From Siphonodentalium dalli (lineage: Eukaryota; Mollusca; Scaphopoda; Gadilida; Siphonodentaliidae): DNA of 64,000 nucleotides. Shown one piece after another: positions 11,905 to 23,613 of this stretch. Below the pieces are notes generated by a model. It was not told the origin of the DNA, ran no database searches, and worked only from the letters and a program-made list of their open reading frames with translations. The stretch spans positions 209,115,934-209,179,933 of the forward strand of contig CP136063.1 of the NCBI GenBank assembly GCA_032622095.1, written 5' to 3'. Position 1 is the stretch's first letter. Every line of letters starts with the position of its first letter. The translations under genes were made by a program, and so were the position numbers.

Positions 11905-12060
11905 AATGCATTCTCTTATATATGTGAATCTCCCATAGGGAGCCTCGCAAATATAAGAGAATACATTGGATTAATAATATTGACCTTGACCTTGTAAGCG
12001 AGTGCATTCTCTTATATATGCGAGGCTTCCTATGGGAGACTGTCATATATAAGAGAATGC
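11905..12060. repeat. Palindromic repeat with GAATGCATTCTCTTATATATG-type arms
   Basis: Arms reading ATTCTCTTATATATG(T/C)GA and TATATAAGAGAATGC alternate twice here, around a centre at CTCCCATAGGGAGCC. A shorter single copy is at 50740-50800. Likely a small foldback element and a nested or duplicated copy. Confidence 0.6.
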
Positions 12061-13183
12061 CTTGGCACAATATCATGAACGGGATAATCACTTGAGTAGC
12101 AGATGTTTACCTAAATTATCTCAACTCATTAGAATTATGATTTTTCACACATCAGAGCCTCATAAAAAATCATACTTCTGAGGCCAAAAAAAAAACGGGT
12201 TTTGATTCTCAGGCACATAGCCGCATCGGAAAAAATGGCCCGTGTTGGACCATTTTATTCCGATTTTGGATTCTCACATAGTTGTAAACCATTAATAGGA
12301 AACAGTCGGAAATTAGTTGTGTTTAAATATCAAATAGGAGCTACTACAACGATGTATGCATGGATATTCAACAAAAGACCATAGGAACAATAACTATGAG
12401 GTATATTGTCATGACAGGCTGTGCCAACCCCCAAGTTTATTGGTAAGTGGTGTTGAATATTTTGATCTGCGGTCAGCACATATTGAGGAACGCAAATCGG
12501 AACACAATAAAATCTCAGTTTGATAATTGGTGTATGTTGGCCATGTTTTTTTTTACCAATAAATTAGCAATATTGTCCATCATCCATTGTATGTACATAT
12601 ACAGTCTCTAATTAGTCAGCAGAATAAGTGAACCAATACTTTTTACGATAATTTGTAAGATCACTTGATAATTTCGACTGTATTTACGCTCCGTATTTTT
12701 TTACATGAATCGGATATGTAGTTCAGGTGTTGTTAAAATGATTGTGCCGATATTAAAATCATATCAATATATATATCATTATTGGTAATCCCTATGTGAG
12801 GTACGGGTAGTACACTGTCATAATTTGTCATCCTTTATATCAGATTAATTAGTTTATATCCATTACAAAGTTCTCCCTACATTTTCTGGACCTGGGAAGG
12901 TATAACAACTCATGCTTACTATGCCAGTCTATGGACAGAAAAAAAAAATTAAAAAAAAATAAAACCCTCACGCCTGCATTGATTTAAAAAAAATTGCCTG
13001 GGAATCAAATATCCTTTTTTTTTGGCTAAGCAATTTGTGTAAAATGAAATTCCCTTAATGTGGCTCTTAAAACAATTAATTTTTGGATGGCGTAAATGAC
13101 TGCAATCATATGCTCTCGTAGAACAAAGCAAATGATTAATATGCTATTCCAGTGTATACTTTTATAACTGAAAGGGCACTTAC
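12061..13183. other. Intron sequence, nothing recognised
   Basis: AT-rich intron DNA with A-runs near 12940-12960. No exon-like or repeat structure with clear ends. Confidence 0.4.
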
Positions 13184-13435
13184 CAGAAAGTATATATTCA
13201 TAGCCAGCATCACAAGTACAGTTGTAGTCATCAATCATGTCAGTGCACATTCCATTTCCACATGGATTTCCAGCACAGTTATCAATGTTGTTCTGACAAT
13301 GGAAGCCGGTAAATCCTGCTTTGCATGAACAAGAGTAACCTCCGAAAATGTTGTTGCATGTTCCACCATTCTTACAGATATCAGCCTGGTCACAATAGTT
13401 CTTCTGCCCACAGCTTTTTCTATCTCCGGCAAGTT
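13184..13435 (-). CDS. Exon with EGF domains 7 and 8
   Basis: 252 nt, phase 1 at both ends (acceptor CATCTCAG, donor TCTG/GTAAGT). It opens ELAGDRKSC, whose cysteine closes EGF 6. EGF 7 spans NYCDQADIC to GFTGFHC, and EGF 8 spans NCAGNPC to the start of GYEYILS, with its last cysteine in the next exon (ARTC). EGF 7 has C-K-N-G-G-T-C (O-fucose) and C-N-N-x4-Y-x-C-x-C (hydroxylation). EGF 8 has C-T-D-x4-Y-x-C-x-C. A GAGGTCC-family repeat starts about 31 bp upstream of the acceptor. The ORF continues beyond both splice sites but loses the cysteine pattern there, which supports the chosen boundaries. Confidence 0.92.
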
Positions 13436-13465
13436 CTGAGATGGAAAGGAGGTGAAAAAAGTGAG

Positions 13466-13830
13466 ACGAAATTCCCCCTCTGGGGACCTCATTCTGCTTA
13501 GGTCTCATCTTCTCTGGAAAGTATCTTTATTATCAAATTAACTAGTTTTTTAGATTCTTTAGAAACTTCATTAGAAAGTTTCTTTTTTAGTTTAGTTTCT
13601 CTGTATCTCCGAATTGACAGACACAACACATAATCGAGGTGCCCAATGGGTGCATATCGATATCACCATCTTCACCATCAATGAACTTGAATCTGTGTCA
13701 AGGTAACAGCAGAAAATACATCATGCATCATGAGGTCCCCATAGGATAATTATTATAAATTTGGTGATGATAGCCCACTGGGTGGGATAACGTCACTAAA
13801 TTCACCCTCTGGGGACCTCATTCTGCAAAT
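13466..13830. mobile_element. GAGGTCC family, near-complete copy
   Basis: Begins with CCCCCTCTGGGGACCTC and ends ACCTCATTCTGCAAATGTC. The centre includes AGTTTAGTTTCTCTGTAT and TGAACTTGAATCTGTGTC. It contains the uninterrupted version of the site into which the 5745-9025 element inserted. Terminal halves are inverted (TTCACCCTCTGGGGACC and GGTCC...). Non-coding. Confidence 0.65.
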
Positions 13831-14417
13831 GTCCGGCACGACACTTATTATTATACAATCTGCAGCAGATCAGGGATGCCAGAAGCAAACAGGGCAGCGG
13901 CCCAGCGGGTCAAACTAATTTTGGAGGACACATCAAATATACACTCAATACAACATGTACATAATCGCATCTATTATTGGGATGCCAGGAGGACGGTCCT
14001 TGAGACCATGTCATGCCCAGTGATATACCTCCACTTGTATATTTTGTAATTGCATTGTATATTGCTAAATAAATAATCAATAAAAATCATAATAAGCCAA
14101 AACTATCTTACCATTATATAGGGAATTAATTTCTCCATCTTAATAAATGAAAAATAGAAGAAATCATAAATTAAACTAAACAACTCTTTGTAGCGGATTC
14201 ACAAGTGGCTAGATAGTACGAATAAAGATGCAGGAAAATCAGTTTCAGTCCCTGAGGATTTTCAAAAGAACTTTAAATGAGATGATTTATAATTAGTTGA
14301 TAGATAGATCTACTATTATAAATTAGGTAATACTGGAATTGACTCTCACTGAGTCAGCATACTGTGGAATTAAGATGGGATAATTTAGTGATTTATTGCC
14401 TCTCTTTTAGGTATTAA

Positions 14418-14489
14418 CACGTTCACTGCCAACTACGATTTATCTCATACCTTTTACATGTAATTAAATGGGCGTCGTCAGTGAACGTG
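14418..14489. mobile_element. 72 bp TTAA-flanked mini-element
   Basis: CACGTTCACTG at the left and CAGTGAACGTG at the right are perfect 11-bp inverted repeats, with TTAA on each side (14414-14417 and 14490-14493). A piggyBac-type MITE is the likely interpretation; the small size keeps confidence moderate. Confidence 0.6.
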
Positions 14490-14561
14490 TTAATGATTCA
14501 TTTGGACTTCACTGAAATTTCCTATGATAGAAGCCCATGAACCAATAAAATTTTACATATG

Positions 14562-14738
14562 CAGTAATGCCCTAAATAATCGACTCCTTAACCACAGCAG
14601 AATTATGGGTAACTTTTCAGGATTTACTCAGAAATATGGCATGTTGCCATTCATCGGAAAGCTCTCACTGAGCTAATTCCTGAAAAGTTACCCATAATTC
14701 TGCTGTGGTTAAGGAGTCGCTTATTTAGGGCATTACTG
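14562..14738. mobile_element. CAGTAATG foldback MITE, copy 2 (internally deleted)
   Basis: Starts CAGTAATGCCCTAAATAATC and ends GGGCATTACTG. The inner arm is shortened: GGAAAGCTCTCACTGAGC passes directly into CTGAAAAGTTACCC. A hAT element is inserted at its right end: the 8-bp duplication TACTGTAG is the MITE end plus flank. Confidence 0.8.
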
Positions 14739-14741
14739 TAG

Positions 14742-16158
14742 CAGGGACCAGCCGAGAGGGCGACGTGGGCGAAGAAGTCGCCCTATTGCCGTCCACTTCG
14801 CCTTATTTTTGCAGTCGGGCGAAGTTTAAGTCGCCCTCCAATTTTGATTTTTCAATTTTTTTTTTTCAATTTTTTTTTTCAATTTTTCAATTTTGAGAAG
14901 TCGCCTAACAAAAATGGCTAAGTTACTAGCAAACACTGTCTGCAGTAGTATCTCAGTGGTGTCCGTTTGAAGTACCAACGCCTCTAACATCAATCACAAC
15001 GCACCACTCACATATGATCATTGGCACGCGGCGTATTATATGAAACACGTGGCTTCAATTTAAACACCCATTTTGAGCCCCAGTCATTCTTTATTAATAC
15101 GTCGATAATACGTATTTTCTACTTTCTAATGTTCATCAACAGTATAGCACGTGGTTTTAAACACGCATCGATTATATGAAACACGTGGCTTCAATTTAAA
15201 CACCCATTTTGAGCCCCAGTCATTACGTCGATTTAAACCAGAAACTTTTAGAAACGCAAACATGTTCGGTAGCGAAATATTTCACCGATAGATCACTACG
15301 CTACCAATACGCCATACCGCATGGAATTCCAAAGAAGTAAGCAAAATAAAATAAAGCGACAAAGTATTTGGACAAATTGACAACATAATCATGAATCGCG
15401 AGAGTTTGGGAAAAATGTTAATTAGGCCACGAAGCGATTGGGATAACTCTTGAGCAGGAATGGGGAGAACTATATTTTTACACGTAGGGGTGAGCGGCGC
15501 GGTCGGTGTCAACTTTCTTTCCAACTTATCGATCGAAGAAGACGGTCACCAATTTTTGAAAACCCTCCCTCCCTCCCATTTTTCGTGGTTGTTGGAGAGC
15601 ACACAGGGTTTGCCCCCCCCCCCCCCCCCCCACCTTTCGGGGTTTGTTTTTGATGGCGGCGGTTATTGCGCCTCAAAAATTGTTAATTGTTTTTATTATT
15701 ATTCATGTATCGGCTTCCTGTAATTATGTTTTGCTAAACAGGTAGCTAAAACCGCATTCCATTGTTTGTCTTTATTTTAACCCTGTGGGATAAATATTGT
15801 TGGCATTTTTTAAAACCCGAAAAATATGAAATAAAATCCTGTCATTCTCCGGAATTTCTCCCACAATTACGATATAAAATGCTGCTATCCTCTCACAATT
15901 ATGTTTGGGTATTATTAATAGTTATTAGGGTCATGAAGTGAACATAATGACTCCATATTTCAACCATTGTTTCATAAGTTTAATTGACATATTTCATCTC
16001 TCCTATTTTCGTTCTATAGGCTATAGCGACTCCTGTCGTAGTAATGATCAATTTAAATTTTGTAGACTCACTTCGCCCTATAGAACGGCCACTTCGCCTG
16101 ATTTTTATAGTAGGGCGAAGTCATTTCGCCATGAAAATCGGGTCTAGGCTGGTCCCTG
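14742..16158. mobile_element. hAT-type element, 1417 bp, TACTGTAG duplication
   Basis: Ends are CAGGGACCAGCC and GGCTGGTCCCTG (perfect 12-bp inverted repeats). The 8-bp duplication TACTGTAG is at 14734-14741 and 16159-16166. The 8-bp target and CAGGG start are hAT hallmarks. Subterminal GGGCGAAG/CTTCGCCC words recur at both ends and may be transposase sites. Inside, a ~58 bp phrase (TGAAACACGTGGCTTCAATT) occurs twice (15040 and 15179). No transposase ORF, so non-autonomous. It also contains a C-run at about 15615. Confidence 0.88.
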
Positions 16159-16365
16159 TACTGTAGACTGATAGCAACACATGTTGTGCTGCGGAGACTA
16201 GTATATCTACACTAGATACATTATCATGTGTTGTAAAATTGAGTGGTATACACTTTAGAGAATATAATGTTTGACCAAGCCGACTTGGACCTAACTCCGA
16301 GTTTGTCAAAAGACACTGCCCCGCATGCCCCCCAGTGATAAGGGGTCGCTGCAGTAGATTAACTA

Positions 16366-17850
16366 ATGAAAGTGTCAATGACATTGTAGCTCAACTTGGA
16401 AAGGGAATAATTTCATGTGTTACAGTCAATGTAGCGATTAGGAATGTGGAAAGTTGAAAGGTCTAAGTAATACTAGATTATCAACATGAAGAGATATAAA
16501 GTAAAATCCAAGATGGTTGCTGACGGCTATGTATTCCAATGAAATTCAAAAACATTCGATAGCTTCCATCTAGTAGATCAATATCAAGATTAATATGAAG
16601 TTTGGTGATAATCGGATGAGGGAAGTGGACTGTTGGGTGTGCCAAAGGATTTAGTCATGCAAAGAGTAAAATCCAAGATGGCTGCCAGCAGCCATGTTTT
16701 ATGGCTGAATGACCCCAAAATGACTCGTTCCCATCTACATGTCAATATTAATATTTATGACAAATTTCATGATGATCCGACCAAAGGTACGACCTGCAGC
16801 CTGTGCCAAAGGATTTAGTCATGCAAAGAGTAAAATCCAAGATGGCTGCTGGCAGCCATGTTTTTTGGCTGAATGACCCCAAAATCACTTGTTCCCATCT
16901 ATATGTCAATATTGACATAAGTTACAAATTTCATGATGATCAGACAAACAGTATGGCCTGTCGCCATGCTAATGGATTGAATTTTGAAATTCAAAAAGGC
17001 CGCTGGCAGCCATGTTTTTTTGCCGAATGACCCCAAAATGACTTTTTCCCAATTACATGTCAATGTTAACATCCATGACAAATTTCATGATGATCTTACC
17101 AAAGATACAACCTGTAGCCTGTGTCAAAGAATTTAGTCATACAAAGAGTAAAATGGCTACAAGATGGCTACCGGCGGCCATGTTTTATGGCCGAATGACC
17201 CCAAAATGACTCGTTCCCATCTGCAAGTCAATATTAACTTCCACGACAAATTTCATGGTGATCAGACGAACACTCTGGCCTGTAGTCTGTGCTAATGGAT
17301 TGAATATTGAAATCCAAGATGGCTTCTGGCAGCCATGTTTTTTGTCCTGAACGACCCCAAAATGGCTCGTTCCCATCTACATGTCATTGTCAACATCCGT
17401 GACAAATTTCATGATGATCCGACTAAAGGTACGACCTGTAGCCCGTGCCAAAGGATTTAGTCGTGCAAAGAGTATAATCCAAGATGGCTGCTGGCGGCCA
17501 CGTTTTTTGGCCGAATGACCCTAAAATGACTCGTTCCCATCCACATGTCAATATTAACATCCATGACAAATTTCATGACGATCAGACAAACAGTATGGCC
17601 TGTAGCCTGTGCTAATGGATTGAATTTTTAAATCCAAGATGGCTACTGGCAGCCATGTTTTTTCCCCGAACGACCCCAAAATGACTCTTTCCCATCTACA
17701 GGTCAATGTCAACAGCTATGACAAATTTCATAATGATCTGACCAAAGGTACGACCTGTAGCCTGTATTGCTGATGCCTCACACACGCAAACTCAGATGAC
17801 GGACACCAAGCGATGGCAATAGCTCAAACTTTACAAAATAAAGTTGAGCT
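16366..17850 (-). mobile_element. Pearl/HINE-like element, inverted second copy
   Basis: Reverse-oriented relative of 5745-9025. It begins AATGAAAGTGTCAATGAC and TGTAGCTCAACTTGG, and ends AATAGCTCAAACTTTAC and AAAGTTGAGCT. The interior holds about eight tandem units with CCAAGATGGCTGC, GGCCGAATGACCCCAAAATG and TCGTTCCCATCTACATGTC. The microsatellite beside the left arm is reduced to CACACACGC near 17780. Shadow ORFs only. Confidence 0.82.
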
Positions 17851-18470
17851 AAGAACTATCAGACAGATAATAATCGGTATTCCACACTCTCAAGATATCA
17901 ATATATTCTCATTTTCTGTTGTTTATTCTATTAATTGGGCTAACATCGGAAATACCAGGCTTTGCATGAGTCTCACAACTTCAAGGCGGGTGCTAATTCT
18001 CTTTCTGTTTTAAAAGCCAACCACCATATGGTCAAAATCTAACCACATATGTAGTTGGAAACGACAATATGTTCGGAAATCATATCACATGTAAGTGGTC
18101 AGTTGAAACACAAGCTGAGGTTGTCACGGTGAAGCATGACAGTTGGGCAGTTGAAACTACACACCAAGTGGTGAAGCCACAAGTGCTCAGAATCTAGAGC
18201 AAAATATGAACAAATTAATGACTTGGTACATTGAAATAGGCAAACTTTGATCATTATGACCAACTGTTTACACAACAATGAATACAACAGACCGCACATC
18301 CCCCGAATAAGGTGGCTTTGACCGGTGGCTTTTTCAGAAATGAAATATTTTATTCAGGGAACAATCATTGAATAAAACTTTTGCTTTAATTTGTTGTTAA
18401 CATGCCTTATTTGACTAGACACCAGAATAATAACAAAATTCACTGGATCTAACTCATATTTGAAATTTGT
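17851..18470. other. Intron sequence, nothing recognised
   Basis: No domain in ORFs 17813-18013 or 18099-18299, and no clear repeat ends. Confidence 0.4.
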
Positions 18471-18800
18471 TATGTATTTTCATGCGAGGGATCCATATAC
18501 CAGATTTGAACAGTTGGATAACTATAACTGAAGTTATCACCGGGAAACCAAAATAATTGGCAAATTCTAAGTCGATAAGGACCACAACTCCAGTACAAAT
18601 GGCCTGACCTCAACCATATTCAAATTTGACATGTGACCATAACCAATAAGCTCAAATATCAAATATTATTTTATTTTATTAATTATTAATGAAGATGTCA
18701 TCCATAAAACATGTGGGACAGACGCACGGGCATTCATGATTTCTATAGTCCCACATGTTTTTTTTGGGGTGGGGGGGGGGGGGGGGACAATGATGTAATA
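18471..18800 (+). repeat. Degenerate repeat ending in TAGTCCC...GGGGGACAAT
   Basis: Contains AACTGAAGTTATCACCGG and CTAAGTCGATAAGGACC, and finishes with a hairpin: TATAGTCCCACATG then a T-run, a run of about 17 G and ACAATG. The same kind of 3' end (AGTCCCCCG... CGGGGGACAAT) closes the 27810-28826 repeat, so the two are relatives. Confidence 0.55.
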
Positions 18801-19013
18801 AGATGACAAAAAAAGAATGAAATGCATGTTTGCAACAAGAATGAGTTGGTATAAGTGGTAAAACGGTGGTATAAATGTGATTGTTTACAAAGCGATGATG
18901 CGAAACAGAAAGTAGGAAAACTTTAAGACAATATTTAAAACGTATACTGTGCAATATCACTGACTATATTATGATGTTATAAAATAAAGGTCTAAAATTT
19001 AATAAAAACTCAC

Positions 19014-19214
19014 CAAATCCTGTGTTACATGTACAGTAGTAATCATGGTTGTAGTAGTCTTCAATACAATCTCCGTTGCTGCAGAGTCCAGTGCTGCATC
19101 TGTTTATACGAGTCTCACAGTTAGTCGAAGTATAATTCCCACTGGCACATGAACAGGAGAAACTGTTGACCAGCTTGTTACAGGTCCCGCCATAGTAACA
19201 AGGCTCACAATAAT
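19014..19214 (-). CDS. Exon with EGF domains 5 and 6
   Basis: 201 nt, phase 1 at both ends (acceptor ATTTTTGTAG, donor TTTG/GTGAGT). EGF 5 runs from DYCEPCYYGGTC to TSTNC, with the O-fucose consensus C-Y-Y-G-G-T-C and a slightly unusual last loop (ASGNYTSTNC). EGF 6 runs from NRCSTGLC to CTCNTGF, and its last cysteine is supplied by the next exon (GDRKSC). The upstream exon ends ETMI plus one base that completes the Asp codon here. The frame between flanking stops is short and lacks an ATG, so an ORF search with a start codon misses this exon. Confidence 0.9.
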
Positions 19215-19974
19215 CTACAAAAATATTGTGAATAGAATTAACATTTTCTTTACTAAATACTCATTGACGAGTAGTTTCCTTAGGAAATGTTAAGATAATA
19301 AGTTCAATAACACTGGGGTTCAACGATTCCTGTAGTTTTGGATTTAACTGAATTTGACTATGGCTCTTTTTTATCATGACTCTATTCCAATTTTTCCAAG
19401 TTTTTTATTATGCCAGAAAAAAAACGTTATTGACGGAAAGGTGATTGCAGTGGATGCATGATGAGTTCATTGTTTCTCAGACCTCAACAATCGCCATATT
19501 TTGGTTACTGGGTTAGAAACTCTGTAGTTAAGAAATTACTCTGACACCTTTCCGATTTCATGGTTCAGATCAGGTTCTAACCAGCTATTTATGTTCTGAT
19601 TCTAACTTGATCAATATATTTTATTCTCCCTGCTTTTTGCTCTCACTTCTATTAGCTAAGATTATATGAGCCGGAATGTGTAGAAATATGTAAAGAGGTT
19701 AGGCCACACAAAATCAATGGTTTGTTTCTCAGGCGCGCGCGCATGCCCCCAAAACACCGCGCATTTAACATTTTATCGCGTTTGCAAAAATTGAAGAAAA
19801 AAAATTTCGGTCAGAAAATTCTATGGTACGTTTCTCCGTATATTGCTCGATCTCGCGCGGGACGGCAATCGAGTGTACCCGGATTTGCCTGTGCTTCCGG
19901 TGCATTTGTATTATTTTTTCGACTTTGAACAATTTCATGCCACTTCTAAGCATACATATCAAGCATTTGACGGC

Positions 19975-20319
19975 TATTTTGCTAGATTTGACGGTCATAT
20001 CTGATTATAATGAAGCTGGCACACTAATTGAGCTATTACGGGACCAGATAACAAAACTTAAAGTCGTCATCGATGTGAAAAATGTAGAGCTTGACGATCT
20101 CGAAATCAAATGTTTTGTGCCATATAGTGGGCACGAACAGAACTGATGACCGTGAATTCCAGCGGGTGGCGCATTCTGTGGCGCTGTCTGTTGCTGTTAA
20201 AGACATTGTTGAGGAATTGGGAAATATTTCCAGTTCAAACTATCTGAATCATCTTACAAGAAAAATGACAATAAAAACCGAAATGAAGATGCCTTCAAAA
20301 TGCTCATGGACAAGTCTAA
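19975..20319 (+). pseudogene. Upstream part of interrupted transposon ORF (coiled-coil-like)
   Basis: Frame 2 encodes NEAGTLIELLRDQITKLK and VIDVKNVELDDLEIK, with heptad-like leucine spacing suggesting a coiled coil. Stops at 20144-20216 interrupt this frame, and a second frame there encodes VAHSVALSVAVKDIVEELG. Frame 2 reopens at about 20217 (FQFKLSESSYKKND) and runs up to the insertion at 20320. Either a frameshift or a short intron (AG at 20232-20233) explains this. The product family was not recognised. Confidence 0.45.
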
Positions 20320-22925
20320 GGGAGCATGTCAAAACCTCTTTCGCATATGCGAAAATATTGTCGATAATGTCGAAAAAGTTTTGACGTAATTGACGTAAAT
20401 GTGCAAAAACGAAATGTCGGAAATGACGAAAAATAATGCGATAACGTCGAAAGCGACTGGCCATAAAAGTGCGATAACGTCGAAACCACAACAGACCAAA
20501 ATTTCCGTAAAATGTCGAAACTTTCGACAACGCGAAAGTCGCGACGTCGAAACATTGATCGATATTCGCAAACGATGAAAAGTTAAAACATCCATACGAT
20601 GTTGTCGCACTTCATAAATCCGCGCATTTATTTTTGACTTCTGCGTAATCAGATGCCAGCTGAATTTTTATTGGCTGTCAGCCAAAGGCCATACAAACAA
20701 CTCTATGCGTTTAACACACAAGTACAATGACTTGACAGTTCGACTGTTTTGATAGCTATGAGTTCGCACAAGGCCTAATTAAACAATAGTCAACCCATTC
20801 CAAATGTGTGAAGGGGTGACATTTAGCAAAAGGCTATACAAACATATAGGTCTACTGACATATAATGACGTATATACCGGTCCTTCACAACTATGCGTGA
20901 ACTGTGCGACAGTTTTGTTGTTGTCGTGATGTCTTCTCAATTAGTGAACAATGGTTTACTCGTTGGACAAAAACAACACATCTGATATATAAAATTCCAA
21001 AATGAAGCGACTTGATGTCATAATATCAGTTCGATCATGGCTAGAAACAGTGATGAAATCGAATAGATCTATCGGTAGCGGACATATACGCAGTTGGGAA
21101 AATATTAGACCAGCAGTTTACACAGGTCGACAGTACGAAGAAGTTAGGGTTTTCACAACCCCAGGTATCACACATCTAACAGAAAAAAGATGAAATCACA
21201 CAGAAATTTGAAACCAGCTGCACCCACCCACAACGGGAGCGACAACGGTCCATCCACATGATCCAGCATTTGAAGCAATAGGCCCGATATAGAACAAGCC
21301 CTCATCACATTCTATCAACGCCAGACATATATAGAGCCATACCCTCTAAGTTCATTGTTTTATAATGGTATGATATCCATATTTTTATTATTCATTCAAT
21401 AAAGAATCGAGAAAAACATAACACTCAACTCCTCTGTCAGTCAATGCTACCCACAAACGAAACTAGGACTGGCCTGGGAAATTAGTGCTAAAAATAGCAC
21501 AACATAACATGATTGTGCTATTCGTGGAAATTCCAAACTATTATATAATATGTTTTGTATTAACTTAACTTTGTCGCATCTGATCGCTGATATATATTGA
21601 ATAAAATGTGTAGATTTGAAATAAAAGTATAAATGTCGCCGACGAATTAATCATGATGACGCTGCGCTTCCGATATCTAACAATGATTTCATACGTATAT
21701 TGCGAAAATTAAAGCATTGTTTACGACTGTCCGACGATGCCGTAAACACCCTGATTTGCGTCCACATTAAAATATGTGTCTGGTCTAGAAAGACAGATTG
21801 AAACTGTAGAAATTAACTCTACGTGGCATACTATAAATCGGGGTTGTGGAATAATTTATTGTCGTCCACGGCTGTATTCTTTTATTCATAATAGTTCGCA
21901 CAATTAAATGGTGACGGTTTACCCAAAGTGAAGACAAGTTACATAATCACACACAAAAACGATTTTCGAAATCAAAATTTGCATTGTTTACGGTACCACT
22001 CTGCAGTATTAATGCGACGGTGTAGCAATTATTGCTCGAGATTTAGGGGGACTTCAACCTGTAATGTAATATGTACTGTAAACCAGTGATGCAATATCAC
22101 TGCTATAAACCCACGGATTTGCGGGCACCGTGTGATATAAAAACGTAGGAATTGATTGTGTTGGCCTATCCTATTATATAAATTGGGTCTGGGAATAATT
22201 TATTTGGGACTTTAAATAATCTTCTATTAATAATAGTTTATTATTAAACGAAGTTTGAATTGTCCGATATTAACCAAATCGGAGATTTCAGTAGATCGGA
22301 GAAATTTACTAATAGGCCTACATTTATAAACTCCGATCAAATCGGAAATGTTTTCATATCGGCGAATACTCCGATTAAATCAATGGAATTCTTATGATAA
22401 AAACTCCGATCTGAGAAATTTCAGCATGGACACCGACATCTTCCCGTTCGCGACACATCAGTATAAAACTGCGACTATGGAGTATTTATTGAACACAAAC
22501 TGTCACTCCGATCTGAGAAATTTCAGCATGGAGATCGACATCTTCCCGTTCGCGACACATCAGTATAAAACTGCGACCATGGAGTATTTATTGAACACAA
22601 ACTGTCCTGCCAATCATATCGACACAGCAGCAATATTGACGGATTTAATGCTGCGATCTTGACGAAAACAAACACTGCGAAAATATGTCGAAACAGAACA
22701 GCGAACATTTGAGCAAAACTGCGAAACAAAACTGCGATAATTGCGAAAACATCGAACCAAGACAGCGAAAATGACGAAAAATTGACGAAAACGTACAACG
22801 TTACGGCGTGCGATAATGACGAAAAAACTCCGATAATGTAGAAAAAACGACGTCAATGACGCCACATTTTTCGCACTTTTTTCGCATTTCTTTCGCATAT
22901 GCGAAATAGGTTTTGACATGCTCCC
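20320..22925. mobile_element. PIF/Harbinger-like 2.6 kb insertion with TAA duplication
   Basis: Ends are GGGAGCATGTCAAAACCT (then TTTCGCATATGCGAAA) and, inverted, TTTCGCATATGCGAAAT then GGTTTTGACATGCTCCC. TAA occurs on both sides (20317-20319 and 22926-22928). A 3-bp TWA target with GG-starting ends is typical of PIF/Harbinger. Removing the element and one TAA keeps the surrounding reading frame open, which confirms the boundaries. Subterminal regions (20340-20570, 22660-22900) are rich in GCGAAA/ACGTCGAAA words. No Harbinger transposase was seen; ORFs inside are short and unrecognised. Confidence 0.78.
22403..22606 (+). repeat. Two tandem 102-bp units
   Basis: ACTCCGATCTGAGAAATTTC starts at 22403 and again at 22505. 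The 102-bp period keeps a 34-residue repeat in frame (DLRNFSM, DIFPFATHQYKTATMEYL twice). It lies inside the Harbinger-like element; whether it is translated is unknown. Confidence 0.7.
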
Positions 22926-23613
22926 TAAACATAGACAAGATACAGTTTTTCTCCCCGAGAAGGTGGATGGAGGAAATTCTAAATGCCGACTCTTCAATGA
23001 CATCATTGACATGCTCGAAAAAAACAATGTCGGTTGGACGGCTGACGCCGTCACCACAATTGGCAAACCATTTGTGGATGCCATCGTCTCCGTCCTGTGG
23101 TATATTGATCCACACTACACCACAATTCTCGACAGATTTCCAGAGCTAACCGGGTTATTCAAAATCTTTACCGGTTTGAAATACAACGAACCAAAAGGTC
23201 ACAGACATGCCGTCCAGAAAATATCCCAAGAAAAGTTGTCATCTTTGGAGTCTGAAGTAGACAGATTCACAGATGCACCATGGATGAAGACCAAACAATG
23301 GCAACCGGTATGTGAGGGCATGGTGGAAGTGTTAGACCTTGTGCACAAATACATTGTTTATCTTAGAAAAAAATTGGATGAAGTTCAGCAGTCCCACATG
23401 TGTGAAGATGTTGTGCGATCCGCTGCCGATTCACAGCTGTTAGTTGTCATCAAACCAAGTCATTTAGTAAAGCCGACTGTTGCTGCTCGTTATGCTAAAT
23501 TGAATTCAGAACTGTCAACAGTGTCGTACTACGAAAAACTGAACCTTGATGAATTTACACCTGAAGATACTCGAGAGCGCAGACACTATTTGGACAATAT
23601 CAACCAGGGATAG
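22926..23613 (+). CDS. Downstream part of interrupted transposon ORF, unknown family
   Basis: About 229 residues, from KHRQDTVFLPEKV to HYLDNINQG plus TAG. Features include DAVTTIGKPFVDAIVSVLWY, DAPWMKTKQWQPVCEGMVEV and a charged, helical segment around KYIVYLRKKLDEVQ. Composition is coding-like and free of stops, and this stretch is GC-richer than the adjacent intron. Before the 20320-22925 insertion the frame would have continued upstream through MLMDKS. I do not recognise the family. Inverted-repeat ends at 19700 and 24062 make a transposon-encoded accessory or transposase protein the likeliest role. Confidence 0.6.

Noticed and set aside
22348-22662. 104-residue ORF as a gene
   Set aside because: Made of two 34-residue repeats within a non-autonomous element; no start context or domain. 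Kept only as a repeat.
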